Below are positions 36,010 to 45,064 of a DNA stretch of 64,000 nt, piece by piece. The stretch lies in contig NZ_JAIWNA010000002.1 of the NCBI RefSeq assembly GCF_020216065.1, positions 744,001 through 808,000 on the forward strand, in the 5' to 3' direction. The number at the start of each line of letters is the position of its first letter. Within the stretch, counting starts at the first letter, position 1. Origin of the DNA: Nocardia rosealba. Its GTDB lineage: Bacteria > Actinomycetota > Actinomycetes > Mycobacteriales > Mycobacteriaceae. The notes beneath the pieces are model-generated. The model saw nothing but the letters and a program-made list of their open reading frames with translations, was not told where the DNA came from and ran no database searches. The translations under genes and the position numbers were made by a program.

Positions 36010-36663
36010 CGCGGTGAGCGGCAACGGGCTGCCGTCGAGCAGTTCGTCGCTGGGCAGCTGACCGACCAGCACCGCGAGTGCGCGTTTCCAGCGACGGACC
36101 ACGGCTTCGCGTTCGCCGAGGGTGCCGGTGAGCATGGCCGTCATCGACAGCCCGGTGAGTAGGTCGATGGTGAACTCCACCAGCAGCTCGGCGCGAGGGT
36201 CGGCGGCATAGGGCTCGCCGAGTACCTCCAGGTAGAGCCTGCGCATCTCGGTGAACACCCGCTGTTCCTCGTGCACGAGCCGGTCGCGCAGTTCGGCGTC
36301 GGTGCGCGCGGCCACCCACAGGTCCAGGGCGGTGAAGAAGGCCGGGCTGTTCAGGTCGCGCCAGGCCAGGTCGACCACCGACTGCAGCCGGTCGCGGCCC
36401 GGCGGGAGCAGTTCGGCCTCGCGACGGAACTGCTCGAGCCGCTGGTCGACCACCTGGGTGGTGGCGGCGACGAGCAGCTCGGCGCGGGTGGGGAAGTGGT
36501 GCTGCACGGTGCCGCGCGCCAATCCGGCGCGTTCCTGCACGGCGCTCACCGTCGTTGCCGCGTAGCCGCTTTCGAGCAGGCACTCGGCGGTGCAGGCCAG
36601 AATGCGAGCCCGGGTCGAGGCGCGGCGTTGCGCCTGGGTGCGGCGGGGGCGTTGCTCGGTCAC
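35998..36663 (-). CDS. TetR/AcrR family regulator
   Basis: The 221-residue regulator has an HTH at about residues 15-62 (STRARILACTAECLLESGYA, VSAVQERAGLARGTVQHHF). GTG 36663 is preferred to an upstream ATG because the family starts here and a TACGAT -10-like box lies 7 nt before it; no ribosome site is seen. It is divergent from the hydrolase/BVMO operon (152-bp gap), which it probably controls. Confidence 0.85.
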   Translation of the reverse strand: MTEQRPRRTQAQRRASTRARILACTAECLLESGYAATTVSAVQERAGLARGTVQHHFPTRAELLVAATTQVVDQRLEQFRREAELLPPGRDRLQSVVDLAWRDLNSPAFFTALDLWVAARTDAELRDRLVHEEQRVFTEMRRLYLEVLGEPYAADPRAELLVEFTIDLLTGLSMTAMLTGTLGEREAVVRRWKRALAVLVGQLPSDELLDGSPLPLTASAG

Positions 36664-36815
36664 GCAAGAAATCGTACGCCCTGACGAATAGTTGCGCGAT
36701 ACTGTGAGCGCGGTCTCCGACACACCCGGCGATAACTCGCTATTGACGGGGGAGTCCCGGGCTGGTGAAATCAAGAAACCGTACGCAGTAACTGTTTCCT
36801 GCACGAAGGGCTGCG

Positions 36816-37610
36816 ATGACGCAGATCTCCCACCACCGCCGCGGAACCGGCACACCGATCGTGCTGGTGCACGGTCTCGGCAGTCGATGGCAGGTATTCG
36901 CCCCGATCATCGACGCGCTGGCCGCCGAACACGAGGTGATCGCGCTCGACCTGCCCGGCTTCGGCGAGTCGCCGCTCGTTCCCGGCGTGGCACCGGGACC
37001 ACGCGGCTACGCGACCTGGCTCACGCAGTGGCTGTCCGACAACCAGATCGAACGCCCCCACTTGGTGGGCAGTTCGATGGGCGGCGGTATCGCGCTGGAA
37101 CTGGGTCGCACCGGAATCGCCTCGGCGGTCACCGCGTTCTCCCCGATCGGTTTCTACGACCGAGCCGGACTGCGATGGACCAAGACACTGCTCACCGGCA
37201 TGCGCGGCGCCGCGCGGGCAGCGGGCCCGGTCCTGGCCCGATCGGTGGATCACCGGGCCGGACGGGTGCTGCTGCTCTCGGCCATGTTCGGCCGCCCGAC
37301 GCTGGTCACCCCGACCGCCGCGCGGCTCGACCTGGCCGGACTCGCCGGAGCCGACGCGTTCACCGCCGCCCGCGACGACTTCGACAACTACGTGCTGTCA
37401 CCGGACCAGGACTTCGGCGCACTCACCGACATCCCGGTGACGGTCGCCTGGGGTACCCGCGATGTGGTCCTCGTGCACCGCACCCAGAGCGCCCACGCCC
37501 GCACCGTGCTCCCGTTCGCCCGGCACATCGACCTGCCCGGCTGCGGGCACCTGCCGTTCAGCGACGCGCCGCGCGAATGCGCGCGTCTGATCCTCGAGAG
37601 GAACGCATGA
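36816..37610 (+). CDS. Alpha/beta hydrolase
   Basis: The 264-residue hydrolase has the oxyanion motif IVLVHGLGSRW, nucleophile elbow GSSMGG (Ser87), acid in WGTRDVVL and His in PGCGHLPFSD. A Baeyer-Villiger monooxygenase gene follows with an ATGA overlap, so this enzyme may open the lactone or ester formed by it. That role is inferred. Confidence 0.9.
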   Translation: MTQISHHRRGTGTPIVLVHGLGSRWQVFAPIIDALAAEHEVIALDLPGFGESPLVPGVAPGPRGYATWLTQWLSDNQIERPHLVGSSMGGGIALELGRTGIASAVTAFSPIGFYDRAGLRWTKTLLTGMRGAARAAGPVLARSVDHRAGRVLLLSAMFGRPTLVTPTAARLDLAGLAGADAFTAARDDFDNYVLSPDQDFGALTDIPVTVAWGTRDVVLVHRTQSAHARTVLPFARHIDLPGCGHLPFSDAPRECARLILERNA

Positions 37611-39055
37611 CACCGTCCATCGCGGTCATCGGCAGCGGTTTCGGCGGCCTGGCCGCCGTCATCGAACTGAAGAAGCGGGGCTTCGACGACATCGTCGTCT
37701 TCGAGAAAGCCGACGAGGTGGGCGGGGTCTGGCGCGACAACACCTATCCCGGTGCCGCCTGTGACGTGCCCTCGCCGTTCTACTCGTTCTCCTTCGCGCC
37801 CAATCCGCGCTGGCCGCACCGGTTCTCGCGCCAACCCGCGATCCTCGACTACATCCGCGGGCTCGTGGACACCTACGATGTGCGCCGCCACCTGCGCCTG
37901 GGCACCGAGGTGCTCGGCGCCGCCTACGACGACGCGACCGGCAAATGGACGGTGTCGCTGGCCGGCGGTGAAACGGTGATCGTCGACGTCGTGGTCTCCG
38001 CCGTCGGGCAGCTCTCGCGCCCGGCCCTGCCCGACATCCCGGGCCGCGAGACCTTCGCAGGCAGCAGTTTCCACTCCGCCCAGTGGAACCACGACGTTGA
38101 CCTCACCGGGAAACGGGTCGCGGTGATCGGTACCGGTGCCAGCGCGATCCAATTCGTCCCCGAGATCCAGCCACGCGTGGGCAGTCTGACCGTCTTCCAG
38201 CGCACCGCGCCCTACATCATCCCGCGACCGGACCGCGAATTCGGGCGCCTGCACCACCGGATGTTCGAGAAGGTGCCCGCCACGGAGCTGGCCGAACGCG
38301 GCACCTGGTACGGCGTCGTCGAAGGGCTCAGCCTGGCCTGGGTCTACGCCCGGCCCCTGGCCCGCGCCATCCGAGCCTGGTCGAAGTGGCACATGCGCCG
38401 CCAGACCCGCGCGGTGCCGGGCTTGTTCGAGAAGGTGTGGCCCGGCTACGACGTCGGATGCAAGCGAATCCTGTTCTCCGACAGCTACCTTCCCGCGCTC
38501 ACCGAGCCGAACGTGGAACTGTGCACCGAGACGATCAGCGAGATCACGCCCACCGGCGTCCGCACCGTCGACGGACGTGAGCACGCGGTGGACGTCATCA
38601 TCTGGGGGACCGGGTTCAAGACCACCGAGTTCCTCGCACCTATGACGATCACCGGAGCGGGCGGCCGCACGCTCGGCCAGGAGTGGCAGGCGGGTGCGCG
38701 CGCCTACTACGGCGTCACCGTGCCCCGGTTCCCGAATCTGTTCATCATGTACGGGCCCAACACCAACACCGGTGGCGGCTCGATCATCTACTTCCTCGAG
38801 GCACAGGCGAAATACCTGGGCCGCTACGTCGCCCATCTCGCGGCGACCGGCCGGCCCCTCGCCGTGCGCCCCGAGGTGGAGAAGGCCTACGACGCTCGCA
38901 TCCAGGAACTCCTGGCAGACAGTGTGTGGAGCCGGTGTTCGTCCTGGTACCGCCAGGCCGACGGCCGCATCACCACCAACTGGCCCCTGCTGGGAGTCCA
39001 ATACCGCAAACAGGCGCGGTTCGATCCCGCCGATTACGAGGTGATGGTTCCATGA
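37607..39055 (+). CDS. Baeyer-Villiger-type flavin monooxygenase
   Basis: The 482-residue enzyme has the FAD motif VIGSGFGGLAAVIEL, the NADPH motif VAVIGTGASAIQFVPEI, and the fingerprint FxGxxxHxxxW as FAGSSFHSAQW. It inserts oxygen into ketones to give esters or lactones. The N-terminal WRDNTYPGAACDVPS is typical of cyclohexanone/steroid-type members. It is coupled to the hydrolase before it and the ChoD-like gene after it. Confidence 0.92.
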   Translation: MTPSIAVIGSGFGGLAAVIELKKRGFDDIVVFEKADEVGGVWRDNTYPGAACDVPSPFYSFSFAPNPRWPHRFSRQPAILDYIRGLVDTYDVRRHLRLGTEVLGAAYDDATGKWTVSLAGGETVIVDVVVSAVGQLSRPALPDIPGRETFAGSSFHSAQWNHDVDLTGKRVAVIGTGASAIQFVPEIQPRVGSLTVFQRTAPYIIPRPDREFGRLHHRMFEKVPATELAERGTWYGVVEGLSLAWVYARPLARAIRAWSKWHMRRQTRAVPGLFEKVWPGYDVGCKRILFSDSYLPALTEPNVELCTETISEITPTGVRTVDGREHAVDVIIWGTGFKTTEFLAPMTITGAGGRTLGQEWQAGARAYYGVTVPRFPNLFIMYGPNTNTGGGSIIYFLEAQAKYLGRYVAHLAATGRPLAVRPEVEKAYDARIQELLADSVWSRCSSWYRQADGRITTNWPLLGVQYRKQARFDPADYEVMVP

Positions 39056-40716
39056 CCAGCTACGACTACGACGTGATCGTCGTCGGCTCCGGATTCGGCG
39101 GCAGCGTGACCGCCCTGCGCCTGACCGAGAAGGGCTACCGGGTGGGTGTGCTCGAATCCGGGCGCCGCTGGAACGCCGAGGACTACCCGAAGACGAACTG
39201 GAATGTGCCCAAAGCGATCTGGGCACCACGCCTGGGGCTGACCGGCCCACAGCGCATCAGTGCGCTCGGCAAGTGCCTGGTGTTCAGCGGTTCCGGTGTC
39301 GGCGGTGGGTCGCTCATCTACGGCAACACCCTCTACGAGCCGCTGCCCGAGTTCTACCGCGACCGCGCCTGGTCCCACATCACCGACTGGAAATCCGAAC
39401 TCGCCCCCTACTACGACCAGGCCAAACGGATGCTCGGCGTGGTCGAGAACCCGAAACTGGGCCCCAAGGACGACGTGCTGCTGCAGGTCGCCACCGATCT
39501 CGGGGTGGCCGAGACCTTCCACCGCACCCACGTGGGCGTGTTCTTCAACGAAGGCGCCGAAGGGGTCGAGGTCGAGGACCCCTACTTCGGTGGTGCCGGA
39601 CCGCGCCGCGCGGGCTGCATCCACTGCTCGGAATGCTTCACCGGCTGCAAACACAACGCCAAGAACACCACCACCCTGAACTACCTGCACCTGGCCGAAA
39701 GCCAGGGCGCGCAGGTGCATCCGCTGACGACGGTCACCTCGGTGACCCCCGACGGCACCGGCGGATACCGGGTGGAGACCGTGCGCTCCAACGGCCTGCT
39801 GCGCAAGGACCGCCGCACCTTCACCGCCGAACAGGTGGTGTTCGCGGCCGCCGCGCTCGGCACCCAGAAGCTGCTGCACACCCTGCGCCGCAATGGTGCC
39901 CTGCCCGAATTGTCTTCGCGGCTCGGTGAACTGACGCGCAGCAATTCCGAGGCGATCATCGGCGTCACCAGCAAGACCCGGCGCGACTTCGCCCAGGGTG
40001 TGGCCATCACGTCCTCGATCCACCCCGAACCTCAGACCCACGTCGAGGTCTGCACCTACGGCAAGGGGCAGAACGCGCTGTTCGTGCAGACTGTGCCGAT
40101 GGTCGACGGCGGGGCATTCCGGTTCCTGCGATTGCTGCTGACCATGCTGCTGCATCCGGTGCAGTTCCTGCGCTCACAGAACGCGCGCGGTGCCTCGGAG
40201 CGGTCGGTGATCCTGCTGGTGATGCAATCGCTGGACAACTCGCTCACCTCGTATCTGAAGGGGCGACGGCTGGTCACCAAACAGGGTGCGGGAGAACCCA
40301 ATCCGGAATGGATACCGCTCGCCCATGACATCGCCCGCCGTTACGCCGGCAAATCCGATGCCATCACGGGCAATATCGCCACCGACATCTTCAATATCCC
40401 CGCCACCGCCCACTACATCGGCGGCTGCACCATCGGCGATTCCCGCGACACCGGGGTCATCGACCCCTATCAGCGGGTGTACGGGTACCCGGGGCTGCAC
40501 ATCGCCGACGGCAGCGCCATCACCGCCAACCTCGGCGTGAACCCGTCACTGACCATCACCGCCCAGGCCGAACGCGCCATGGCGTTCTGGCCCAACAAGG
40601 GTGAGCCCGATCCACGCCCCGAGCTCGGGACCGCCTACCGGCGCATCGCCCCCGTCGCGCCGAGCCGTCCCGCCGTACCGGCGGATGCGCCCGGCGCCCT
40701 TCGCCTGCCCGTCTGA
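39052..40716 (+). CDS. GMC-type FAD oxidoreductase, ChoD-like
   Basis: The 554-residue protein matches mycobacterial ChoD (putative cholesterol oxidase) over its full length: VIVVGSGFGGSVTALRLTEK at the N-terminus, SGVGGGSLIYGNTLY, the Cys-rich CIHCSECFTGCKHNAKNT, and ANLGVNPSLTITAQAERAM near the end. It oxidises a hydroxyl group, probably of a sterol or terpenoid, using FAD. ChoD itself has an unclear substrate. It overlaps the BVMO gene by 4 nt. Confidence 0.9.
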   Translation: MTSYDYDVIVVGSGFGGSVTALRLTEKGYRVGVLESGRRWNAEDYPKTNWNVPKAIWAPRLGLTGPQRISALGKCLVFSGSGVGGGSLIYGNTLYEPLPEFYRDRAWSHITDWKSELAPYYDQAKRMLGVVENPKLGPKDDVLLQVATDLGVAETFHRTHVGVFFNEGAEGVEVEDPYFGGAGPRRAGCIHCSECFTGCKHNAKNTTTLNYLHLAESQGAQVHPLTTVTSVTPDGTGGYRVETVRSNGLLRKDRRTFTAEQVVFAAAALGTQKLLHTLRRNGALPELSSRLGELTRSNSEAIIGVTSKTRRDFAQGVAITSSIHPEPQTHVEVCTYGKGQNALFVQTVPMVDGGAFRFLRLLLTMLLHPVQFLRSQNARGASERSVILLVMQSLDNSLTSYLKGRRLVTKQGAGEPNPEWIPLAHDIARRYAGKSDAITGNIATDIFNIPATAHYIGGCTIGDSRDTGVIDPYQRVYGYPGLHIADGSAITANLGVNPSLTITAQAERAMAFWPNKGEPDPRPELGTAYRRIAPVAPSRPAVPADAPGALRLPV

Positions 40717-40727
40717 GAGGAACCCGC

Positions 40728-41261
40728 ATGTCCGCCGCCGACCGTCTGGCAGCACTCGAACCCGCCTGCCGCCGCGACGACGCGCTCGCCCTGTTCGACA
40801 GCCTCCCACCCGTCGCGCCCACCGACCTCACCGGCCGTTGGCACGGCCGCGAACTGGCCACCGGCCACCGGCTCGACGGCCTGCTCGCGGCCTCCGGTTG
40901 GTACGGCAAACAATTCGACGGCCCCGACAACGTTCACCCGCTGCTGTTCGCGACCCCCAAGGGCGACATCTTCCCGGTCGACCCGAAACGCATCCCCCTG
41001 GGACTGGTCGACAAGATCCCCACCGCACTCGTCGAGCAGACCCGCAAACGCCTCGACCTGTTCGCGCCCACGCTGCGCACCGCCCGGCATCGCGCCCGCC
41101 TGCGGGAGATCAACCACCGGGGCACCGTCACCACCGCGATGATCTACGACCATCTGCCCATCATCGACACCTTCCGACGTGTCGACCCCACCACGGTCCT
41201 TGGCATCATGGACTACCGGCGCCTCCCCGACCCCTACTTCTTCATCCTCACCCGCGACTGA
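40728..41261 (+). CDS. GXWXG/DUF4334 protein (second copy)
   Basis: The 177-residue protein has GRWHGRELATGHRL (GXWXG motif) at about residues 37-50, SGWYGKQF, and VTTAMIYDHLPIIDTFRRVD with the C-terminal GIMDYRRLPDPYFFILTRD. It is the last gene of the hydrolase-BVMO-ChoD operon. Both DUF4334 proteins in the window lie next to oxidoreductases, one at each end of the catabolic block. Confidence 0.87.
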   Translation: MSAADRLAALEPACRRDDALALFDSLPPVAPTDLTGRWHGRELATGHRLDGLLAASGWYGKQFDGPDNVHPLLFATPKGDIFPVDPKRIPLGLVDKIPTALVEQTRKRLDLFAPTLRTARHRARLREINHRGTVTTAMIYDHLPIIDTFRRVDPTTVLGIMDYRRLPDPYFFILTRD

Positions 41262-41270
41262 CCGCGCAGG

Positions 41271-41891
41271 TCAGCGCGCGAACGCGACACCGGCCCCGAC
41301 ACCGACGACCATCGCCCCACCGACACCGCCCACAGCCTCGAGCCGTCGCGGTGACCGCGCGAACCACCCCCGCGCGGTCGCCGCGGCGACGGCCCACACA
41401 CCGTCGCAGGTCATCTGGATGAGCAGGAAGATCGCGCCGAGAATCAGCATCTGCACCGGCAGCGGTCCCGCCTCGGGGGCGGTGAACTGCGGCAGGACCG
41501 CGCCGAAGAACACCGCCGTCTTCGGGTTGGTGGCACCGACGATGAACCCCTGCCGCATCGACCGGCCACCGCCGGCGGCGCTCGCGGTGAGCACCAGCTT
41601 CTTGCGGTCACGAATCGCCGTGACACCCAGGTAGATCAGATAGAGCGCGCCGATCACCTTGACCGCCGTGAACAGGATCGTCGAGGTCATCAGCACAGCG
41701 CCGAGCCCGAGCGCCACGACGGCCAGGGGGATGACGGAACCGGCGACCGAGCCGAGAACCGACAGCAGCGCCTGTCTGCGCCCCAGCGTCAGCGCGCGCC
41801 CGATCGCGAACAGCACATTCGGGCCGGGGATCACGATGATGAGCAACGCCGCACCGGCGAAGGCGATCACATGGGGGATCGGCACCATCAT
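41271..41891 (-). CDS. LysE/RhtB family exporter
   Basis: The 206-residue membrane protein has about six helices and the family motif LIIVIPGPNVLFAIGRAL near the N-terminus and GATNPKTAVFFGAVLPQF in the middle. Such carriers export amino acids or small metabolites. It is convergent with the DUF4334 gene (9 bp apart) and stands alone. Confidence 0.9.
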   Translation of the reverse strand: MMVPIPHVIAFAGAALLIIVIPGPNVLFAIGRALTLGRRQALLSVLGSVAGSVIPLAVVALGLGAVLMTSTILFTAVKVIGALYLIYLGVTAIRDRKKLVLTASAAGGGRSMRQGFIVGATNPKTAVFFGAVLPQFTAPEAGPLPVQMLILGAIFLLIQMTCDGVWAVAAATARGWFARSPRRLEAVGGVGGAMVVGVGAGVAFAR

Positions 41892-41961
41892 CCGAACCTA
41901 ACAGCGCGCAGTCCCTGACGGCGCGGATCGGGAACGACATCCGGGGGCGGACGGCCTGGTT

Positions 41962-41986
41962 GTGTCGCTACCGGTTTGCCGGGTAT
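41962..41986 (+). promoter_or_regulatory. Sigma F-type promoter, leaderless, of DUF6766 gene
   Basis: GTGT (41962-41965), 15 nt, GGGTAT (41981-41986). The hexamer ends 9 nt before ATG 41996, which lacks a ribosome site. Confidence 0.68.
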
Positions 41987-41995
41987 CTGCCGTTT

Positions 41996-42343
41996 ATGGC
42001 ACATTTTCGTCGCTGGGGAGCTGTCTACCTGCTGATGTTGCTGTTCATCGGCTCGTGGGGCGCGCAGTTCGTGTTCCAGCTCATCGAGTATCGCAACACT
42101 CAGCAACAGCAGGGGCAACCATTCCAGTGGTCGGGGTATTGGCCGGAGTTCCTGGCCAGCACCTTCGAGAACTGGCAGAGCGAATGGTTCCAGCTGGTCT
42201 TCCAGGCCGTGCTACTGCTCGGGGCCAAACATTGGATATTCCGGGTCGACGCCGAGAACGCCGAACGCATCGAATCCAAGATCGACGATCTGCGCGCCTA
42301 TCTCGTCCCACCCGAGCGGCAGACCGAGGTGCCCGGAGACTGA
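41996..42343 (+). CDS. DUF6766 membrane protein
   Basis: The 115-residue protein has two membrane segments (about 8-25 and 62-82) and the conserved core YWPEFLASTFENWQSEWFQL seen in DUF6766. The C-terminus is a charged helix (ERIESKIDDLRAY). An upstream in-frame TTG is less likely because the sigma F-type promoter covers it. Function is unknown. Confidence 0.78.
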   Translation: MAHFRRWGAVYLLMLLFIGSWGAQFVFQLIEYRNTQQQQGQPFQWSGYWPEFLASTFENWQSEWFQLVFQAVLLLGAKHWIFRVDAENAERIESKIDDLRAYLVPPERQTEVPGD

Positions 42344-42352
42344 CACCAGCGC

Positions 42353-42377
42353 GCCCGGCCCGCACCGCGGACCGGGC
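42353..42377. terminator. Hairpin between convergent DUF6766 and katE genes
   Basis: Arms gcccgg (42353-42358) and ccgggc (42372-42377) enclose a GC-rich loop that can pair further. It lies in the 43-bp gap between two stop codons. Confidence 0.5.
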
Positions 42378-42386
42378 ACGACAGGT

Positions 42387-44537
42387 TCATCCGCGCGGTT
42401 CGATCCGATCCCAGGCGCGGTGCTCACCCAGATCGGTGACCACCTGCGTCACGGTCTGCGGCGCCTCGGCCACCGCGACACCCGGCGCATCGGCATCGAC
42501 ACCGTTGCGCTGCAGCAGACTCGCCGCCGCACCGACCGCCGCGATCGCCTTCCCGTGCCGCCACATCTCGTTGACCAGCACATCCACCCGCGGATCGATC
42601 GGCGCGCCCAACGCGATCAACCCGTCGAACTCGATCGAGCGCATCGTGGCGAACGTGCGGTCGACCTTGCGGCCCTCCACCTCGCCGCCGTGTGCGGCGA
42701 CCAGCAACGGCCGCACCTTGGCCTGTTCCAGATCGGCGCACACCTGCTGCACCGCCCCACCGGCACTGGTCTCGTCCACCAGCACCGCCACGGTCCGTCC
42801 GTCGACCGGGAACGCACCGCGCTTCTGCGACAACGCCGGACTCGGCGCCAGATCGACGGTGTTCGCCGTCGGCGCGGGCACATCGACACCCAGCTGATTC
42901 GCCACATACCCGGCCAGCTGTTCGTCGACATTGACCAGCATCTGCACCGCGCGCTCGCGCACCGTCACCGACGTGCACTTGCCCAGCTCGAACGAGAAGG
43001 CATCGGCCAGGCGGTGCTGCTCACCGGGGGTGAGGCTGCGATAGAACATGCGCGGCTGGGAGAAATGATCGGCGAACGACACCTGCGCCTTGTCGGTGTT
43101 CGCCGAGGTGCGCAGCTTCGCCTGCGGCGGCGGAATCGGAGTCGGCGATTCGACATACGCCTCACCGGCGAAACTGGCCGCGTACGGGCACCCGCCGTCG
43201 AGCGAATTCGGTTTGTAAGGTGCCAGACCGGTGTGCACCGCGGTCTGGTGCATGCCGTCGCGGAACATGTCGTTGACAGCGGTGTGGGGGGTATTGATCG
43301 GCAACTGCGCGAAATTCGGTCCGCCGAGCCGGCTGAGCTGGGTGTCGAGGTAGGAGAACAACCGGCCCTGCAACAGCGGGTCGTCGGTGACCTCGATACC
43401 GGGCACCAGATGACTCGGGCAGAACGCCACCTGTTCGGTCTCGGCGAAGAAATTCACTGGATTCGCCGTCAGCCGCAAGGTGCCGATCACCTGCACCGGC
43501 ACCAATTCCTCCGGCACGAGCTTGGTCGGATCGAGCAGATCGATGTCCTCGAACACCTGCTCGGGGGTGTCGGGAAAGACCTGGACACCCAGATCCCACT
43601 CCGGGAAATAGCCCGCCTCGATGGCGTCCGCCAGATCGCGGCGATGGAAATCGGGGTCGAACCCGGCGGTGAGCTGCGTTTCCTCCCACAACATCGAATG
43701 CACACCCAGGCGCGGCTTCCAATGGAACTTCACCAGGCTCGTGGCACCGTCGGCGGCGACCAACCGGAAGGTGTGGACACCGAATCCCTCCATCATCCGC
43801 AGCGACCGCGGCAACCCACGGTCGGACATATTCCAGAAGGTGTGCGCGGTGGCCTCGGTGTGCAGGGAGACGAAATCCCAGAACGTGTCGTGCGCGGATT
43901 GTGCCTGCGGGATCTCCCGGTCCGGATGCGGTTTGGCCGCGTGCACCACATCGGGAAACTTGATCGCCTCCTGGATGAAGAACACCGGAATGTTGTTGCC
44001 GACGAGGTCGTATACGCCTTCCTCGGTGTAGAACTTCGTCGCGAAACCGCGTGTATCGCGCACGGTGTCGGCCGAACCACGCGAACCGAGCACCGTGGAG
44101 AATCGCACGAACACCGGCGTGCGAACGTCGGCGGCGAGGAATTTGGCCCGGGTCAGCGAGGCGGCGGCACCGTTGGACACGAAGACACCGTGCGCGCCGA
44201 CACCGCGCGCGTGCACGGCCCGCTCCGGAATGCGTTCGTGGTCGAAATGGGTGATCTTCTCGCGCAGGTGGAAATCCTGCAGCAGCACCGGACCACGAGG
44301 CCCGGCTTTGAGCTGATGATCGGTATCGGCTTGGCGCAGCCCTTGCGGAGTGGTGAGCGCGTCACCCTGCTGGGCCCGGATATTCGCCTCACCCGCAATG
44401 GGTGCGCCGGTGGGACTGCGCAGCTCCGGCCCCTGTTGGTCCGGTTTCGGACCGGGCGGCTCGCACTGCCCGCCGTCTTCGTCCGGCGGCACCGGCGGGC
44501 GCGTGAACTCCGGGGGAATGTGCTGCTGCTCTGTCAT
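42387..44537 (-). CDS. katE: Monofunctional large-subunit catalase (HPII type)
   Basis: The 716-residue haem catalase breaks hydrogen peroxide to water and oxygen. The distal His109 is in VHARGVGAHG, the Asn in LVGNNIPVFF, and the proximal Tyr in RLFSYLDTQLSRLG. The C-terminal flavodoxin-like domain of clade II enzymes is present (TVAVLVDETSAGGAVQQV; LIALGAPIDPRVDVLV). A sigma F-type promoter lies upstream, as for stationary-phase KatE in other bacteria under stress sigma factors. Confidence 0.97.
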   Translation of the reverse strand: MTEQQHIPPEFTRPPVPPDEDGGQCEPPGPKPDQQGPELRSPTGAPIAGEANIRAQQGDALTTPQGLRQADTDHQLKAGPRGPVLLQDFHLREKITHFDHERIPERAVHARGVGAHGVFVSNGAAASLTRAKFLAADVRTPVFVRFSTVLGSRGSADTVRDTRGFATKFYTEEGVYDLVGNNIPVFFIQEAIKFPDVVHAAKPHPDREIPQAQSAHDTFWDFVSLHTEATAHTFWNMSDRGLPRSLRMMEGFGVHTFRLVAADGATSLVKFHWKPRLGVHSMLWEETQLTAGFDPDFHRRDLADAIEAGYFPEWDLGVQVFPDTPEQVFEDIDLLDPTKLVPEELVPVQVIGTLRLTANPVNFFAETEQVAFCPSHLVPGIEVTDDPLLQGRLFSYLDTQLSRLGGPNFAQLPINTPHTAVNDMFRDGMHQTAVHTGLAPYKPNSLDGGCPYAASFAGEAYVESPTPIPPPQAKLRTSANTDKAQVSFADHFSQPRMFYRSLTPGEQHRLADAFSFELGKCTSVTVRERAVQMLVNVDEQLAGYVANQLGVDVPAPTANTVDLAPSPALSQKRGAFPVDGRTVAVLVDETSAGGAVQQVCADLEQAKVRPLLVAAHGGEVEGRKVDRTFATMRSIEFDGLIALGAPIDPRVDVLVNEMWRHGKAIAAVGAAASLLQRNGVDADAPGVAVAEAPQTVTQVVTDLGEHRAWDRIEPRG

Positions 44538-44598
44538 CTATGCGCAACCCTTCTGTCCTGGATCGACGTGCTCGCATCGGGAAAACACCTACTGGCGG

Positions 44599-44623
44599 AT
44601 ACCGCCTCGAGGAGTCGGCAAAC
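44599..44623 (-). promoter_or_regulatory. Sigma F-type promoter of katE
   Basis: On the minus strand GTTT (44620-44623), 15 nt, CGGTAT (44599-44604), 61 nt before the ATG. It is back to back with the plus-strand promoter at 44629. Confidence 0.65.
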
Positions 44624-44628
44624 CACAC

Positions 44629-44653
44629 GATTGGGCTGTCGGATCAGGGGTAC
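44629..44653 (+). promoter_or_regulatory. Sigma F-type promoter of 100-aa membrane gene
   Basis: GATT (44629-44632), 15 nt, GGGTAC (44648-44653), 39 nt before the ATG. The paralogous gene at 53494 has GATT-N15-GGGCAT. Confidence 0.6.
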
Positions 44654-44692
44654 GCGCAGACCAGCGGATCCCATCGAAAGGACGGCCCGGCC

Positions 44693-44995
44693 ATGAACGA
44701 TGCCGCTCTCCCTCATCATCACAAATTTCCCGACACCGAACGCACTACCCGCTCGCATGTCGGCGAATCCATCGAAGACGCTTGGAACTGGCCCGGGTTG
44801 ATCCTGATCGGCGTCGGCGTCGTGTTGCTGGCGCTCACCCTCACCGCAGCCGGATACGGCTTCGAAGGTTGGGCCGTGATAGCCGGAATTCTGTGCGTGG
44901 TGTGTCTGCTCGGCGGCGTGGGTATCGTGCTCGCCGAACACCGCCGGATCAAAGCCCACGAAGGGTTGCGATTACGCGACCCGTGCGGGCACTGA
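44693..44995 (+). CDS. Two-helix membrane protein, 100 aa
   Basis: The ATG at 44693 behind GAAAGGAC gives a protein with a His-rich N-terminus (LPHHHKFPD), the motif HVGESIEDAWNWPGLILIGV, and two membrane helices. A paralogue (86 aa) lies at 53494 with HAGESIEDTRNWPGLILIGV. Both end in VLAEHRRIKA or a close variant. Function is unknown; both have sigma F-like promoters. Confidence 0.75.
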   Translation: MNDAALPHHHKFPDTERTTRSHVGESIEDAWNWPGLILIGVGVVLLALTLTAAGYGFEGWAVIAGILCVVCLLGGVGIVLAEHRRIKAHEGLRLRDPCGH

Positions 44996-45064
44996 CCTGT
45001 TTGCCGATGCCGATGGGAGGTAGTCCGATCGGAGACCCCGTTCCCGGCGAGGAGGACTTCGATC

